From contig NZ_JBHSAP010000018.1 in assembly GCF_042650125.1 (NCBI RefSeq), forward strand, positions 62,001-126,000: a stretch of DNA of 64,000 nt, given 5' to 3'. This document shows positions 7,747-17,743 of the stretch, in pieces; the stretch's first letter is position 1; every line of letters begins with the position of its first letter. The notes beneath the pieces are model-generated. The model saw only the letters and a list, made by a program, of their open reading frames with translations. It searched no databases and was not told the origin of the DNA. This stretch comes from Salinithrix halophila (GTDB taxonomy: Bacteria > Bacillota > Bacilli > Thermoactinomycetales > DSM-45169). A program made the translations under genes and the position numbers.

Positions 7747-10700
7747 GTGCTTGAAACCATCCAGTCCGATACCGTTCATCGTTTGGTTCAGATCCGACGG
7801 GAAATAGAGAAGCAGGGGGACGAAGCCCGGGCGGAGAAGCTTCTGGACCTAATTCGAAAAGCCCAGCGTAGGGAGTTCACCCTCGCTTTCTGCGGTCATT
7901 TTTCGGCAGGAAAATCATCGATGTTAAACGCGTGGTATAAAGAGGAACTATTGCCGACGAGTCCGATTCCGACAAGTGCCAATGTGGTGGCTGTGCGCAG
8001 CGGGGAGGACCGGGTCGTCCTCACCCTCCGGAGCGGAGAGCGCCGGATGTACCGTGGGGCTTATACGGAAAAGGAATTGAAAGCTCTCGCGAAAAACGGG
8101 GACGAGGTTATTGCCGTCGACGTTTGGCGGGAAGGCGGGCGGCTGCCGGAAGGAACGTGCCTGCTGGATACGCCGGGAATCGATTCTACGGATGATGCCC
8201 ATCGGGTAGCGACGGAATCGGCTCTTCATATGGCGGATATCCTCTTTTACGCGATGGATTACAACCATGTCCAATCCGAAGTGAACCTGCAATTCGTCAA
8301 AGAACTGAAGCAGCGGGGGAAGCGGGTTTATTTGGTCGTGAATCAAATTGACAAACATCGGGAGGAGGAACTCCGTTTCCAGCATTACCGGGAGAGTGTG
8401 GAAACTTCCTTCCGCAACTGGGGAATCGAAGTAGACGGGATTTTCTATACATCCTTGAAAGATCCGAGCCATCCCTATAACGAATGGAACCGCCTGAACG
8501 AGAGGATGGAGGGGATGTTCCAGGATCGGGAAGCGTTGATCGAGGGAAGTGTCCTTCGGGAAGCGGAGTATTTGATCCGGGAGCATCTCGCCATGCGGGA
8601 AGCCTCAGACAGGGAAAAGGCCCGCCAGTTGTTGAGGGATACGGAGTCGACTCGTTCCGTCGAAGAGTTGGAAACGGCGATTGATTTGTACGCTCAGAAA
8701 CGGGAGGAACACCTCCAGGAAGCCGAGGAGAAGGAACAGGTCTATCTGCGCGGACTGGAGGAGCTCTTCGCCAATGTTTACCTCATGCCCTACGAAGTCC
8801 GAGAATCCGCCCGGGATTACCTGGAGACACAGCTGACCGACTTCCGAGTGGGATTCCTCTTTTCCAAAGGGAAGACGGAAAAAGAGCGGGAACGGCGTCG
8901 CCAGACCTTTGCCGAGCGGTTGAAAGAGACCGTCGACACCCAGTTGGATGTCCATGTCCGAGAATACGTCATCCGTTTTCTGAAGGAACATGGTATTTAT
9001 ACCCCGAAACGAGGAGAGGCGATCTATGGAACGGTTCACCCTCTCGACCCGCAATTGCTGGAGATGACGGTAAAGAGCGGGGCGAAGTTGACTAGGGAGT
9101 ATGTGCTGAAATATACGGATGACTTAAGTGAAAGTATCAAACAGGCTTGCCGCCGCCAGGCAAAAGCATGGTATGAGGATTTCGGCGGAGAGATCGAGGA
9201 GAAGTTGAAGGCCCGTGCCGCAGAGACAGCCGAAGAATTGGCGGGGCTGAAGCGGGAATTGGAAGGAAAGCGCTTCCTGGAGAAGCTGGAGGCGGAACAG
9301 TTTGCATATGAAGCCCGCTTTATGGACCTGCTCCAGGGTACAATCGTTCCGGAAACGGAGCTCTCTTTCCTTCCGGAAGAAGAAGCGGAGGAGGCCTTTG
9401 CTAGTTGCGGCCCTTCCCTTCTGGCGGGCCTGTCTCATCCTGAGCCGGAGAATCAAACGGTTCTTTCCGCATCTTCAGCGATCGATCCGGCGGGAGATGA
9501 GACGGAACACATAACGGAGGACCCGCAAGCCCAAGTGTTGCGCCAGGCCGAGGTTGTGGAAGAGCTGTTGGCTGATATGGAGGGTTTAACCGCTCTCCGT
9601 GAAGAATTGGCTGACAAAAGGCACCGTTCGAAGGAACGGCAATTTACGGTCGCTCTCTTCGGAGCGTTCAGTGCCGGAAAATCCTCCCTCGCCAATGCGC
9701 TGATGGGTAACGGAGTGCTACCGGTCTCGCCCAATCCGACTACGGCAACCATCAACCGGATTGGGCCTCCCACGGAATCGTATGGCCATGGGGAAGCGGT
9801 GATCCGCTTTAAGTCCAAGGAAACCTTGTTAGGAGACCTGTGTGAGGTGTACCGGCTGTTTCGTCGGGAGGCCACATCTCTAGAGGAAGCCTTGAAAGGG
9901 ATTGACGAGCTTTTGAACCTGCCGATAACCGGTCCTCGGCAAAAAACAGCTCTCCCCTTCTTGCGGGCGGTTAAAGAGGGTGCGTCTTCCTTTGTCGACC
10001 GTCTGGGTACCTCGGTGGTCCGATCCTTCGGGGAATTTGAAGCGTATGTGGCGCGAGAGGAGAAATCCTGTTTTGTTGAAAGGGTGGACCTCTATGTTGA
10101 TTGTCCCCTCACCCGGCTGGGGGTGACGCTGGTGGACACCCCTGGAGCCGATTCGATCCACGCCCGGCATACCGATGTGGCTTTCCGTTACATTAAGGAT
10201 GCCGATGCCATCCTCTTTGTCACGTACTATAATCATGCCTTTTCCCGGGCCGATAGGGAATTCCTGATCCAGCTTGGTCGTGTGAAAGATACCTTTGCGA
10301 TGGACAAGATGTTTTTCATCATGAACGCTTCCGACTTGGCCGCCTCTGATGAGGAGCGGGAGGAGGTTCAGGCCTATATCGGGGAGCAACTCCTCCGTTA
10401 CGGAATCCGCCATCCGCGCATGTTTGCCGTTTCCAGCCTTCGGGCCTTAGAGGAGAAGACAGGGGGAAATCCGGTGCAACCTTCCGGGATTGCCGCCTTT
10501 GAGAGGGACTTTGCGGCTTTTCTGCAAAAAGACTTGCAGACGGTTTCCCTTCACAGCTTAAAAAACGTGACCGGGCAGGCACATCAAACGGTCTGCCGCC
10601 TCTTGGAGGCGGCGCGGCAAGGGAACGCGGAGAAAGAGCAGAAGCGGGCGGAGACGGAGATGGAACAGGATGCCTTCCTCCGCATCATTACCCATCATGA

Positions 10701-11415
10701 GGGAAAGACGGAAGAGCACGCGCTGCGCCGGGAGGTGGAAGAGCTTCTCTACTATGTGAAGCAACGCCTCTTTTATCGGTATCCCGAGGTCTTTGCGGAG
10801 ATCTTCAGTCCCGGTGTATTACGGGAGGATCGGGGGGATATCCGGGAGATTTTCCGTTCGTGTGTCCTGGAGATGGTCGATTTTATCCGGCATGACCTCA
10901 TGCAGGAATTTCGTGCGACTTCCCTTCGCCTGGAAGGGTGGCTGGACGGAAAATTAAAGGAGAACATGGGGGAGCTGACCCAGGAATGTCTGGGGTTGAA
11001 CGGGGCTTTCCCCGTCCCGGAGCCTCCTTCATTGGTCACCGGCACACCGACGATCAAGACGCCTTTTCCGGATCTTTCCGCCGACTCGTTCAAAAAGACA
11101 ATCACTTCTTTCAAAGGGAGCAAATCTTTCTTTGCCAAGGATGATAAATCCCGGGTTCGCCAAGAGATCAAAGAGGTGCTGGAGGCTGAGGTGGAGAAAT
11201 GCATCGGCCCGGCGGGAGAACAGCTTTTCCACCATTATCAGGAGGCTTGGCGGCAGGCTGTAGCAGAAGAGAAGGAACGATTGGAAAAGGCTGGGCGCCG
11301 GTATTACAAGAGTGTCCTCTGTGCCCTTTCCTCCGAAGGTGACGCTGGCAATTTAGAGGAACGGGCAGCGGCCCTCAGCCATGCGGTACAAGAGATGGAA
11401 AAAGCTCTTAACTAG
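7747..11415 (+). CDS. dynA: Double dynamin-like GTPase DynA (YpbR-like)
   Basis: The 1222-residue protein contains two complete bacterial dynamin units in tandem, as in Bacillus DynA. Unit one has the P-loop GHFSAGKSS near residue 50, LLDTPGIDST as G3 and VNQID as G4. Unit two repeats this with GAFSAGKSSLANAL near 639, LVDTPGADS near 795 and MNASD. Long charged helical regions follow each GTPase. DynA-type proteins bind and fuse membranes and protect against membrane damage. I chose the GTG at 7747 because AAGGGGAAGG precedes it by five bases; a GTG 66 bases upstream is in frame but lacks a good site. The next gene, uppP, has its own promoter. Confidence 0.9.
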   Translation: MLETIQSDTVHRLVQIRREIEKQGDEARAEKLLDLIRKAQRREFTLAFCGHFSAGKSSMLNAWYKEELLPTSPIPTSANVVAVRSGEDRVVLTLRSGERRMYRGAYTEKELKALAKNGDEVIAVDVWREGGRLPEGTCLLDTPGIDSTDDAHRVATESALHMADILFYAMDYNHVQSEVNLQFVKELKQRGKRVYLVVNQIDKHREEELRFQHYRESVETSFRNWGIEVDGIFYTSLKDPSHPYNEWNRLNERMEGMFQDREALIEGSVLREAEYLIREHLAMREASDREKARQLLRDTESTRSVEELETAIDLYAQKREEHLQEAEEKEQVYLRGLEELFANVYLMPYEVRESARDYLETQLTDFRVGFLFSKGKTEKERERRRQTFAERLKETVDTQLDVHVREYVIRFLKEHGIYTPKRGEAIYGTVHPLDPQLLEMTVKSGAKLTREYVLKYTDDLSESIKQACRRQAKAWYEDFGGEIEEKLKARAAETAEELAGLKRELEGKRFLEKLEAEQFAYEARFMDLLQGTIVPETELSFLPEEEAEEAFASCGPSLLAGLSHPEPENQTVLSASSAIDPAGDETEHITEDPQAQVLRQAEVVEELLADMEGLTALREELADKRHRSKERQFTVALFGAFSAGKSSLANALMGNGVLPVSPNPTTATINRIGPPTESYGHGEAVIRFKSKETLLGDLCEVYRLFRREATSLEEALKGIDELLNLPITGPRQKTALPFLRAVKEGASSFVDRLGTSVVRSFGEFEAYVAREEKSCFVERVDLYVDCPLTRLGVTLVDTPGADSIHARHTDVAFRYIKDADAILFVTYYNHAFSRADREFLIQLGRVKDTFAMDKMFFIMNASDLAASDEEREEVQAYIGEQLLRYGIRHPRMFAVSSLRALEEKTGGNPVQPSGIAAFERDFAAFLQKDLQTVSLHSLKNVTGQAHQTVCRLLEAARQGNAEKEQKRAETEMEQDAFLRIITHHEGKTEEHALRREVEELLYYVKQRLFYRYPEVFAEIFSPGVLREDRGDIREIFRSCVLEMVDFIRHDLMQEFRATSLRLEGWLDGKLKENMGELTQECLGLNGAFPVPEPPSLVTGTPTIKTPFPDLSADSFKKTITSFKGSKSFFAKDDKSRVRQEIKEVLEAEVEKCIGPAGEQLFHHYQEAWRQAVAEEKERLEKAGRRYYKSVLCALSSEGDAGNLEERAAALSHAVQEMEKALN

Positions 11416-11476
11416 TTTTAGTGGAAGGCTAGCTATCCGTTTCGTTCCAAAGGAACTATTTATACAGAAAGACCTA

Positions 11477-11505
11477 TTGCACTTCGGTCCCAAATCGAAT
11501 ATGGT
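11477..11505 (+). promoter_or_regulatory. Candidate sigma-A promoter for uppP
   Basis: TTGCAC (11477-11482), a 17-base spacer and TATGGT (11500-11505) lie 56 bases before the TTG start of uppP. Confidence 0.5.
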
Positions 11506-11561
11506 GGGGCTGGTAACATCATAGAGAAGTTATCACAGCTAAATAGGAAGGTGACGGTTTC

Positions 11562-12383
11562 TTGGAACAGTGGTGGGAAATATTGAAGTTTTTGGTGCTG
11601 GGGCTGATTCAGGGAGTGACCGAGCCGATCCCGGTTTCCTCCAGCGGCCATCTGTTACTCGCCTACCATTATTTCGGACTAGGCGTCGACGGGCAAAAGG
11701 GATTGGGTTTTGCCGTGTTGGTCAACTTCGCTTCGCTTTTATCCGTTTTAGTTATCTACCGGAAAGACCTGGTTCGTCTCGTGTTGAATACCCTTTCCTA
11801 TGTGAAGGACCGAGATCCTGACAACAAGACAGATTTTCGTTTTGTCTGCTACCTTATTCTGGGGACGATTCCGGCGGGCGTATTAGGGGTCCTCTGCAAT
11901 GACGCGATTGAAGAAAATCTGACCAGTGTGAAAGTGATCGGTATCACTTTATTGGTGACAGGGATCGCCCTCTATATCATCCGGAACCTGCGCGGACGTA
12001 AAAAAGACGGGGATCTGAGCGTAAAGGATGCCCTCCTAATCGGGCTAGGACAGGCGGTCGCCCTGATCCCAGGGATCAGCCGTTCCGGGGCAACGATTGT
12101 TGCCGGAATGTTGCTGGGAATGAGACAGGAGACCGCTCTCCGTTTCTCCTTCCTCCTATATATCCCGGTCAGCCTGGGAGGAATGATCTTGGAAGGAGAG
12201 GGCATCTTGCAGGTGATGAGCAGCCCTGACCTGTTCCTGCCCTATCTAGTAGCCTTCCTTTCCGCTTTTGTCTCTTCGTACTTTGCCTTGAAGTGGTTTA
12301 TGAATGTCATGCGGCATGGCAATCTGATTATCTTCGCCGTCTATTGTTTCATCGTCGGCCCGCTGATCCTGATCTTTTCTTGA
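11562..12383 (+). CDS. uppP: Undecaprenyl-diphosphatase UppP (BacA family)
   Basis: This 273-residue polytopic membrane enzyme recycles the cell-wall lipid carrier by dephosphorylating undecaprenyl pyrophosphate; loss or overexpression of such enzymes alters bacitracin sensitivity. The first conserved motif reads TEPIPVSSSGHLLL (residues about 23-36) and the second PGISRSGATI; both carry the catalytic Glu, Ser and Arg positions. It begins with TTG preceded by AGGAAGGTGA seven bases away. A terminator follows immediately, then a deacetylase lipoprotein gene. Confidence 0.93.
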   Translation: MEQWWEILKFLVLGLIQGVTEPIPVSSSGHLLLAYHYFGLGVDGQKGLGFAVLVNFASLLSVLVIYRKDLVRLVLNTLSYVKDRDPDNKTDFRFVCYLILGTIPAGVLGVLCNDAIEENLTSVKVIGITLLVTGIALYIIRNLRGRKKDGDLSVKDALLIGLGQAVALIPGISRSGATIVAGMLLGMRQETALRFSFLLYIPVSLGGMILEGEGILQVMSSPDLFLPYLVAFLSAFVSSYFALKWFMNVMRHGNLIIFAVYCFIVGPLILIFS

Positions 12384-12391
12384 AGCACGCT

Positions 12392-12415
12392 GGCAGCCTA
12401 CGGGCTGCCTTTTTT
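12392..12415 (+). terminator. Intrinsic terminator after uppP
   Basis: A 7-bp stem (GGCAGCC / GGCTGCC) with a 3-base loop, followed by six T residues. It ends only about 15 bases before the next start codon, so read-through could supply part of the transcription of the next gene. Confidence 0.8.
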
Positions 12416-12430
12416 GGCGGAGGAGTTGCT

Positions 12431-13330
12431 ATGTGGGAGTGGAGAGAAATTAACGTGGGAATCAAATGTAGTTTGACGATTCTTCTATCTGTCGGAATTC
12501 TTGCCGGTTGCTATCCACTGACGAAGGCGGAGCCGGGAACACCGGCTGAGCAGGACCATGCGACTGGCCCCCGGGCGGAAGAGCCCCTGCATGAAAAGGA
12601 GAGACCGGCTGGGCCCTCCCGGCGGGAGATCCGTAAGGTGATTCAGGCCAACCGGAATCAACGACCCTCTCAATGGGGGGAAGACGTCCCTGGGGTCAAG
12701 CATCGTTTAAAAACAACGGAAAAAGTGGCCGCCCTCACCTTCGATGCCTGCGGCGGCCCGAAGGGGAGCGGGTATGACTGGGCATTGATCCGATTTTTAA
12801 AAAGAGAAAACATCCCGGCTACTTTATTTGTCAATAGCCGTTGGATCGATGAAAACCCCGAGTTGTTCCGAGAACTAGCGAAGGAACCGCTGTTTGAAAT
12901 CGAAAACCACGGCACGCGCCACCGTCCCCTTTCCGTCACGGGCCGTTCCGTCTACGGTATTGCAGGTACGGCCAATCTGGAGAAGGCGGTGGAGGAAGTG
13001 ATAGCGAATCAGCAAAAGATTGCGGAGAAAACGGGTAAACTGCCACATTTTTTTCGGTCAGGAACGGCCTACTACGATGAGGTGGCTGTCAAGGCCGCTA
13101 AAAAGCTGGGAGTGGAGATCGTCAATTACGATGTGTTAGGGGATGCCGGGGCGACCTGGTCACGAGCACAAGTAAAACAGGCCCTCTTGGATCTCCAACC
13201 CGGTTCCATCGTCCTCCTTCACATGAACCAACCCGGCAGCGGGACAGCCGGTGGAGTACAGGATGCTGTTCCCCGACTCAGGGAGCGAGGGTATCGGTTT
13301 GTGAAGTTGGAAGATTATGAGCTGGAGTAA
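12431..13330 (+). CDS. Lipoprotein polysaccharide deacetylase (NodB fold)
   Basis: The 299-residue product has a lipoprotein signal with the lipobox LAGC, cysteine 27 being the predicted acylated residue, so it should sit on the outer face of the membrane. A charged linker follows, then a NodB deacetylase domain. The first motif is LTFDACGG instead of the usual TFDDG, so the second (metal-binding) aspartate is replaced. The metal-binding NHGTRH motif is intact, as is the late LLHMN segment. The ATG at 12431 follows GGCGGAGGAG and removes an N-terminal tail encoded inside uppP. Substrate is probably peptidoglycan or a wall polymer, which is inference. Confidence 0.82.
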   Translation: MWEWREINVGIKCSLTILLSVGILAGCYPLTKAEPGTPAEQDHATGPRAEEPLHEKERPAGPSRREIRKVIQANRNQRPSQWGEDVPGVKHRLKTTEKVAALTFDACGGPKGSGYDWALIRFLKRENIPATLFVNSRWIDENPELFRELAKEPLFEIENHGTRHRPLSVTGRSVYGIAGTANLEKAVEEVIANQQKIAEKTGKLPHFFRSGTAYYDEVAVKAAKKLGVEIVNYDVLGDAGATWSRAQVKQALLDLQPGSIVLLHMNQPGSGTAGGVQDAVPRLRERGYRFVKLEDYELE

Positions 13331-13363
13331 CCCCCTATCCTGTTATAGGCTAAACATGAAAAT

Positions 13364-13396
13364 GTCCTCCCCGATGGTGATAGGGGAGGGCGTTTT
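13364..13396 (+). terminator. Intrinsic terminator after the deacetylase gene
   Basis: A 9-bp stem (GTCCTCCCC / GGGGAGGGC, one G-T pair) followed by TTTTTAA. It lies between convergent genes. Confidence 0.75.
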
Positions 13397-13492
13397 TAAA
13401 ATGGCAAGGATCACCCCATTCAACGAAGAGGAGGGTCCACTGGTGGATATGCTAGGATGACTTCTGATTATCCAGGGTGACGGGAGAAGGGG

Positions 13493-14515
13493 TTAGGCTT
13501 TATCGCGTTGCATGAAGCCGGTCAGGAAGGAAAGCAGGACGTGGACACCCGTTTTGATCGTGATTTGGTTGATATCCCGGCGCGGATCGAGACAGACGAT
13601 ATCCATTCCCCGTACCCTAGGATGGGTACCGGCGATTCGAACCGCCTCAAACAACTCTTCCGTCCGCATTCCGCCAGGGGCCCCTGCTGGGGTTCCTGGT
13701 GCACAGGCGAGGTCCAGCACGTCCATGTCCACCGTCAAATAGATGGTATCTACCTTTTTTTCCAACTGCGTGAGAGCGGAGTGGACAGCGGTCTCCAACC
13801 CGATTCGCCGGGCTTCTTTCATGGTGATCCAGTTGACACCGGCCCGGTCGGCATAGTCACGCAGAGAGCGGGCGTTGAAAAAACCGTGAAGACCGATGTT
13901 CCAGACGTCGCTTCCCCGCAAACTTCCGCTTTCAATCAGGTTGCGGACGGGGGTGCCGTTGGCCGGGCCAAACTCCTCCAAACTGCGTAAATCAAAGTGG
14001 GTATCCAGTTGTAAAAGGCCGATGGACTTCTCCGGGCGGGTATCTTTGATGCCCATGATGGACATCGCCGTGATAGAGTGGTCCCCGCCGATCAGGATGG
14101 GAAGAGTGGAAGGATGGTGGCGTTGCATGGTTGCAGCAGCTTCCCGGATCGACTGATGGCATCGGGAGATATCGGTGACATGCTGACGTACATCCCCCAG
14201 ATCAACGACGGATAAAGGGGTGAGGTCGATGTCCTCTTCCAGGTTGTAAGGAGTGAAAGACCGCCACGCCCGGCGGAACTCTTCAGGGGTTTCGCTAGCC
14301 GCCGATGCGCTGATAGAGGAGCGTGAAAGGGGGACGCCCAGGATCGCTGCGTCGATGCGCGACCAATCTGTGTCGTGGGCCGCGCTTGGTTCCAGGGTAC
14401 GGATCCACTCGTGGACTTTGGGTTCGGGAAGGTCCGGCTCCGCCTGCCAACGGAAGGGAGGTGGATTTAACATCGGATAGGGGTATCCGGTATTTTTTTT
14501 CGCCTGGTTGCTCAT
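13493..14515 (-). CDS. hutG: Formimidoylglutamase HutG (ureohydrolase family)
   Basis: The 340-residue protein belongs to the arginase/agmatinase/formiminoglutamase family. Metal-binding motifs are IGGDHS, LDTHFD (usually DAHxD) and VDMDVLDLA. Its position as third gene after hutU and hutI identifies the substrate as N-formimidoyl-glutamate, the last histidine-utilisation intermediate, yielding glutamate and formamide. ATG start with AGGAGA seven to nine bases upstream. An agmatinase-like activity cannot be excluded from sequence alone, but the operon context argues against it. Confidence 0.88.
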   Translation of the reverse strand: MSNQAKKNTGYPYPMLNPPPFRWQAEPDLPEPKVHEWIRTLEPSAAHDTDWSRIDAAILGVPLSRSSISASAASETPEEFRRAWRSFTPYNLEEDIDLTPLSVVDLGDVRQHVTDISRCHQSIREAAATMQRHHPSTLPILIGGDHSITAMSIMGIKDTRPEKSIGLLQLDTHFDLRSLEEFGPANGTPVRNLIESGSLRGSDVWNIGLHGFFNARSLRDYADRAGVNWITMKEARRIGLETAVHSALTQLEKKVDTIYLTVDMDVLDLACAPGTPAGAPGGMRTEELFEAVRIAGTHPRVRGMDIVCLDPRRDINQITIKTGVHVLLSFLTGFMQRDKA

Positions 14516-14573
14516 ATCCGGGATCTCCTTTCGGTATTTGTGAATGCAAACAGGGGAGCACGGTTCGCAGTGC

Positions 14574-15875
14574 CTAACTGACGGCCTTTCGGCTGTGGAC
14601 GGGGAAGCCGTCTCGTACAGCTACACACCCGCTCTTGATGACCGTGCGGGCGTGGTTCACCCCATAAGCATATTGGAGACTTCGGTAGTCGGGGACATCG
14701 TAAAGGACGAGATCGGCTTTCTTTCCTTCCTCGATACTTCCGATTTCGTGTCCCCGGCGGATCGCGTGCGCCGCATTGATGGTGGTTGCCGTCAATACCT
14801 CAGCTGGGGTCATCCCCATTTTGAGACAACCCAGATTCATGATCAGGGAGAGGGAGACAGTTGGAGAGGAGCCGGGATTGCAGTCCGTGGACAGGGCTAC
14901 TGGGACACCAGCATCAATCATGTTCCGTCCGTCCGCCGCCTCGGCCATCAAGAAGAAAGCGGTTCCCGGCAGAAGGACGGCAACCACTCCCGCTTCCGCC
15001 ATCGCTTGGATACCGGTCTTGGAGGCGCGAAGGAGGTGATCTGCCGAGACAGCTCCCACTTCAGCCGCCAGTTCCGCCCCTCCGTAGGGTTCAATCTCGT
15101 CGGCGTGGATCTTGGGAGCGAGGCCGTATTTTTTCCCAGCCTCTAAAATACGGCGGGATTGTTCCGGGGTGAAGACTCCCCGTTCGCAGAAGACATCGTT
15201 GAACTCCGCCAGCTTCCGCCGGGCTACTTCGGGGATCATTTCTGTGACCACCTGATCAACGAACACTTCGGGGCGTTCCCGGTAGGCGGCTGGTACCGCA
15301 TGAGCCCCCATGAACGTGGACACCACGTCGACCACATGGGAGCGATCCAGTTCCTTTGCCGCCTCCAGTTGCTTCAGCTCGTGCTCCAGACTGAGGCCGT
15401 AGCCGCTTTTGGCCTCCACGGTCGTCACACCCTGTTGGAGGAAGAGATCCAGGCGGCGGGTGCTTTCGCTGATGAGTTGTTCGATGGAAGCCTCTCGGGT
15501 GGCGGCGGTGGTGGCGTGGATGCCGCCGCCCGCTGCCATGATTTCCATATACGTAGCCCCCCGCAGCCGCTTTTCAAACTCGTTTTCTCGACTGCCCGCA
15601 TAAACCAGGTGGGTATGGGGATCGACCAGACCTGGGGTAACAAGCCGACCCGAAGCGTCAATCACCTCGGCTTCATTCATCCGGGTTTGGTACTTGGCGG
15701 CAATTTCTTCATCAGGGCCCGCTGCACGGATCGTTCCATCTTCTACCCATACGCTGCCGTTTTCAATGATGGACAAGCGCTCCATCGCTTTTCCGCGCAA
15801 GGGTGCGTTGGATGAGTCCGCCAAGGTGACCAATTGGGAGGCCCGGCGGATGTAAAGGGGTTTTTGCTGTTGCAT
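14574..15875 (-). CDS. hutI: Imidazolonepropionase HutI
   Basis: A 433-residue amidohydrolase that opens the imidazolone ring in histidine degradation. Metal ligands are visible in PGLVDPHTHLVYAGSRENEF, KIHADEIEPYGG and LSTDCNPGSSP. The residues that hold the propionate chain, such as the GSRENEF arginine, are those of the HutI branch. ATG start preceded by GGAGGTC. It sits 84 bases downstream of hutU and 58 bases upstream of hutG in one minus-strand unit. Confidence 0.95.
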   Translation of the reverse strand: MQQQKPLYIRRASQLVTLADSSNAPLRGKAMERLSIIENGSVWVEDGTIRAAGPDEEIAAKYQTRMNEAEVIDASGRLVTPGLVDPHTHLVYAGSRENEFEKRLRGATYMEIMAAGGGIHATTAATREASIEQLISESTRRLDLFLQQGVTTVEAKSGYGLSLEHELKQLEAAKELDRSHVVDVVSTFMGAHAVPAAYRERPEVFVDQVVTEMIPEVARRKLAEFNDVFCERGVFTPEQSRRILEAGKKYGLAPKIHADEIEPYGGAELAAEVGAVSADHLLRASKTGIQAMAEAGVVAVLLPGTAFFLMAEAADGRNMIDAGVPVALSTDCNPGSSPTVSLSLIMNLGCLKMGMTPAEVLTATTINAAHAIRRGHEIGSIEEGKKADLVLYDVPDYRSLQYAYGVNHARTVIKSGCVAVRDGFPVHSRKAVS

Positions 15876-15959
15876 GGTATGACCTCCAGTAGATGTCCGA
15901 CGGGGAAAAGGCGGATTCTTCTGCCCGTCGGGGTATATTGCGATTCACTGGGCGTGCCT

Positions 15960-17648
15960 TTAGGCATCGGGCTTCTTCAGCATCGGGATTTGGACGCCTT
16001 TTTCATGTGCCGTCCGGATGGCCAGATCATAGCCGGCATCGGCGTGGCGGGCGACTCCCATACCGGGGTCAGTGGTCAGCACACGTTCCAGCCGTCTAGC
16101 TGCTGCTTCCGTTCCATCGGCAACGATCACCATCCCGGCGTGGAGGGAATAACCCATACCCACGCCACCGCCGTGGTGAACGGAAACCCAGCTCGCACCA
16201 CCGACAGCGTTGATAAGCGCATTCAGGATTGGCCAGTCGGCGACGGCGTCGCTGCCGTCTTTCATCCCTTCGGTTTCCCGGTTGGGGGAGGCGACGGAGC
16301 CGGAATCCAGATGATCCCTGCCGATGACGACGGGAGCTTTCAGCTCGCCTCTCGCCACCATTTCGTTAATGATACGGCCAAAGCGAGCCCGTTCCCCGTA
16401 TCCTAACCAGCAGATGCGGGAGGGAAGTCCCTGGAAGGCGATGGTTTTCCTGGCCATGCGGATCCAGCGGCAGAGGTGTTCATTATCGCTAAACTCCCGC
16501 AAAATCACTTCATCCGTTTTATAAATATCTTCCGGGTCACCGGAAAGGGCGGCCCAACGGAAAGGACCTTTCCCTTCGCAAAACTGGGGACGGATGTATG
16601 CGGGGACGAAACCGGGGAAATCGAAGGCATTCTCCACCCCTTCATCCTTCGCTACTTGTCGGATATTGTTCCCATAGTCAAAAACGACGGCGCCTTTTTC
16701 CTTCATCGCCAGCATCCCTTGAACGTGGACGGCCATGCTGGTTCTGGCCCGTTGGATCAGGGTTTCGGGATTATTTTTACGCAGCGTCTTCGCCTCTTCC
16801 AGAGCCATGCCTTCAGGCAGGTAGCCGTTCAGAGGGTCGTGGGCTGAGGTCTGGTCGGTGACGATATCAGGAATGAATCCCTGCTTTACCATGCGGGGCA
16901 ATACTTCCGCCGCATTGCCGAGGAGGCCGATCGAGAGGGCTTTTCCCTCCTGTTTCGCCTCTTTGGCGAGGGTGATGGCTTCATCTAGATCATGCACCGC
17001 CCGGTCGAGGTACCGGGTGTCCAGACGACGCTGGATCCGGGTGTTATCCGCTTCGATGGCGATCACCACGCCCCCGTTCAGCGTGACGGCGAGGGGCTGG
17101 GCGCCTCCCATGCCGCCGAGGCCCGCCGTGACGGTAATCGTGTCCTTCAGCGTACCGCCGAAGTGCTGCCGGGCACACTCGGCGAAAGTTTCATAGGTTC
17201 CCTGTACGATTCCCTGGCTGCCAATGTAGATCCAGCTTCCCGCGGTCATCTGGCCAAACATCATCAACCCTTTTTGATCTAACTCGTGGAAGTGATCCCA
17301 GTTAGCCCAGGCAGGAACGAGATTGGAGTTGGCGATCAGGACCCGAGGAGCGTCCGTATGGGTCCTGAAGACAGCGACAGGTTTGCCGGACTGGATCAAC
17401 ATCGTTTCATCGTCTTCCAGGTTCGTCAATGTCTTGACAATGGCGTCATAGGATTCCCAGTTCCGGGCCGCCTTCCCGATTCCGCCGTAGACAATCAAAT
17501 CTTCGGGCTGTTCTGCTACATCGGGGTCCAGGTTGTTCATCAGCATCCGAAGTGCCGCCTCTTGAACCCAGCCCTTCGCCTGAAGGTCTGTCCCGCGGGG
17601 AGCCCGAATTTCCCGTTTGGCTCGTTGATCTTGCAACCTCTTCACCAC
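15960..17648 (-). CDS. hutU: Urocanate hydratase HutU
   Basis: The 562-residue enzyme uses tightly bound NAD+ to hydrate urocanate to imidazolonepropionate. The N-terminus REIRAPRGTDLQAKGW, the TAGLGGMGGAQP loop and VHHGGGVGMGYS are characteristic. The start is the GTG at 17648, with a GGGAG site about eleven bases before it; a second GTG follows one codon later. No hutH (histidase) gene lies in the window, so either it is encoded elsewhere or urocanate is imported. Confidence 0.95.
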   Translation of the reverse strand: MVKRLQDQRAKREIRAPRGTDLQAKGWVQEAALRMLMNNLDPDVAEQPEDLIVYGGIGKAARNWESYDAIVKTLTNLEDDETMLIQSGKPVAVFRTHTDAPRVLIANSNLVPAWANWDHFHELDQKGLMMFGQMTAGSWIYIGSQGIVQGTYETFAECARQHFGGTLKDTITVTAGLGGMGGAQPLAVTLNGGVVIAIEADNTRIQRRLDTRYLDRAVHDLDEAITLAKEAKQEGKALSIGLLGNAAEVLPRMVKQGFIPDIVTDQTSAHDPLNGYLPEGMALEEAKTLRKNNPETLIQRARTSMAVHVQGMLAMKEKGAVVFDYGNNIRQVAKDEGVENAFDFPGFVPAYIRPQFCEGKGPFRWAALSGDPEDIYKTDEVILREFSDNEHLCRWIRMARKTIAFQGLPSRICWLGYGERARFGRIINEMVARGELKAPVVIGRDHLDSGSVASPNRETEGMKDGSDAVADWPILNALINAVGGASWVSVHHGGGVGMGYSLHAGMVIVADGTEAAARRLERVLTTDPGMGVARHADAGYDLAIRTAHEKGVQIPMLKKPDA

Positions 17649-17743
17649 CCATTTGTTTTCTCCCTTTGAGTATAGGGAGGAAGGAAGGGAATAAACAGAA
17701 GAATATGACGGGAATCTCGTCGCTATTTTGGGACCGATCCGAT

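Noticed and set aside
17446..17652. ATG at 17652 as the hutU start
   Set aside because: It has the better ribosome binding site spacing but is in another frame that stops within 70 codons; HutU homology follows the GTG at 17648.
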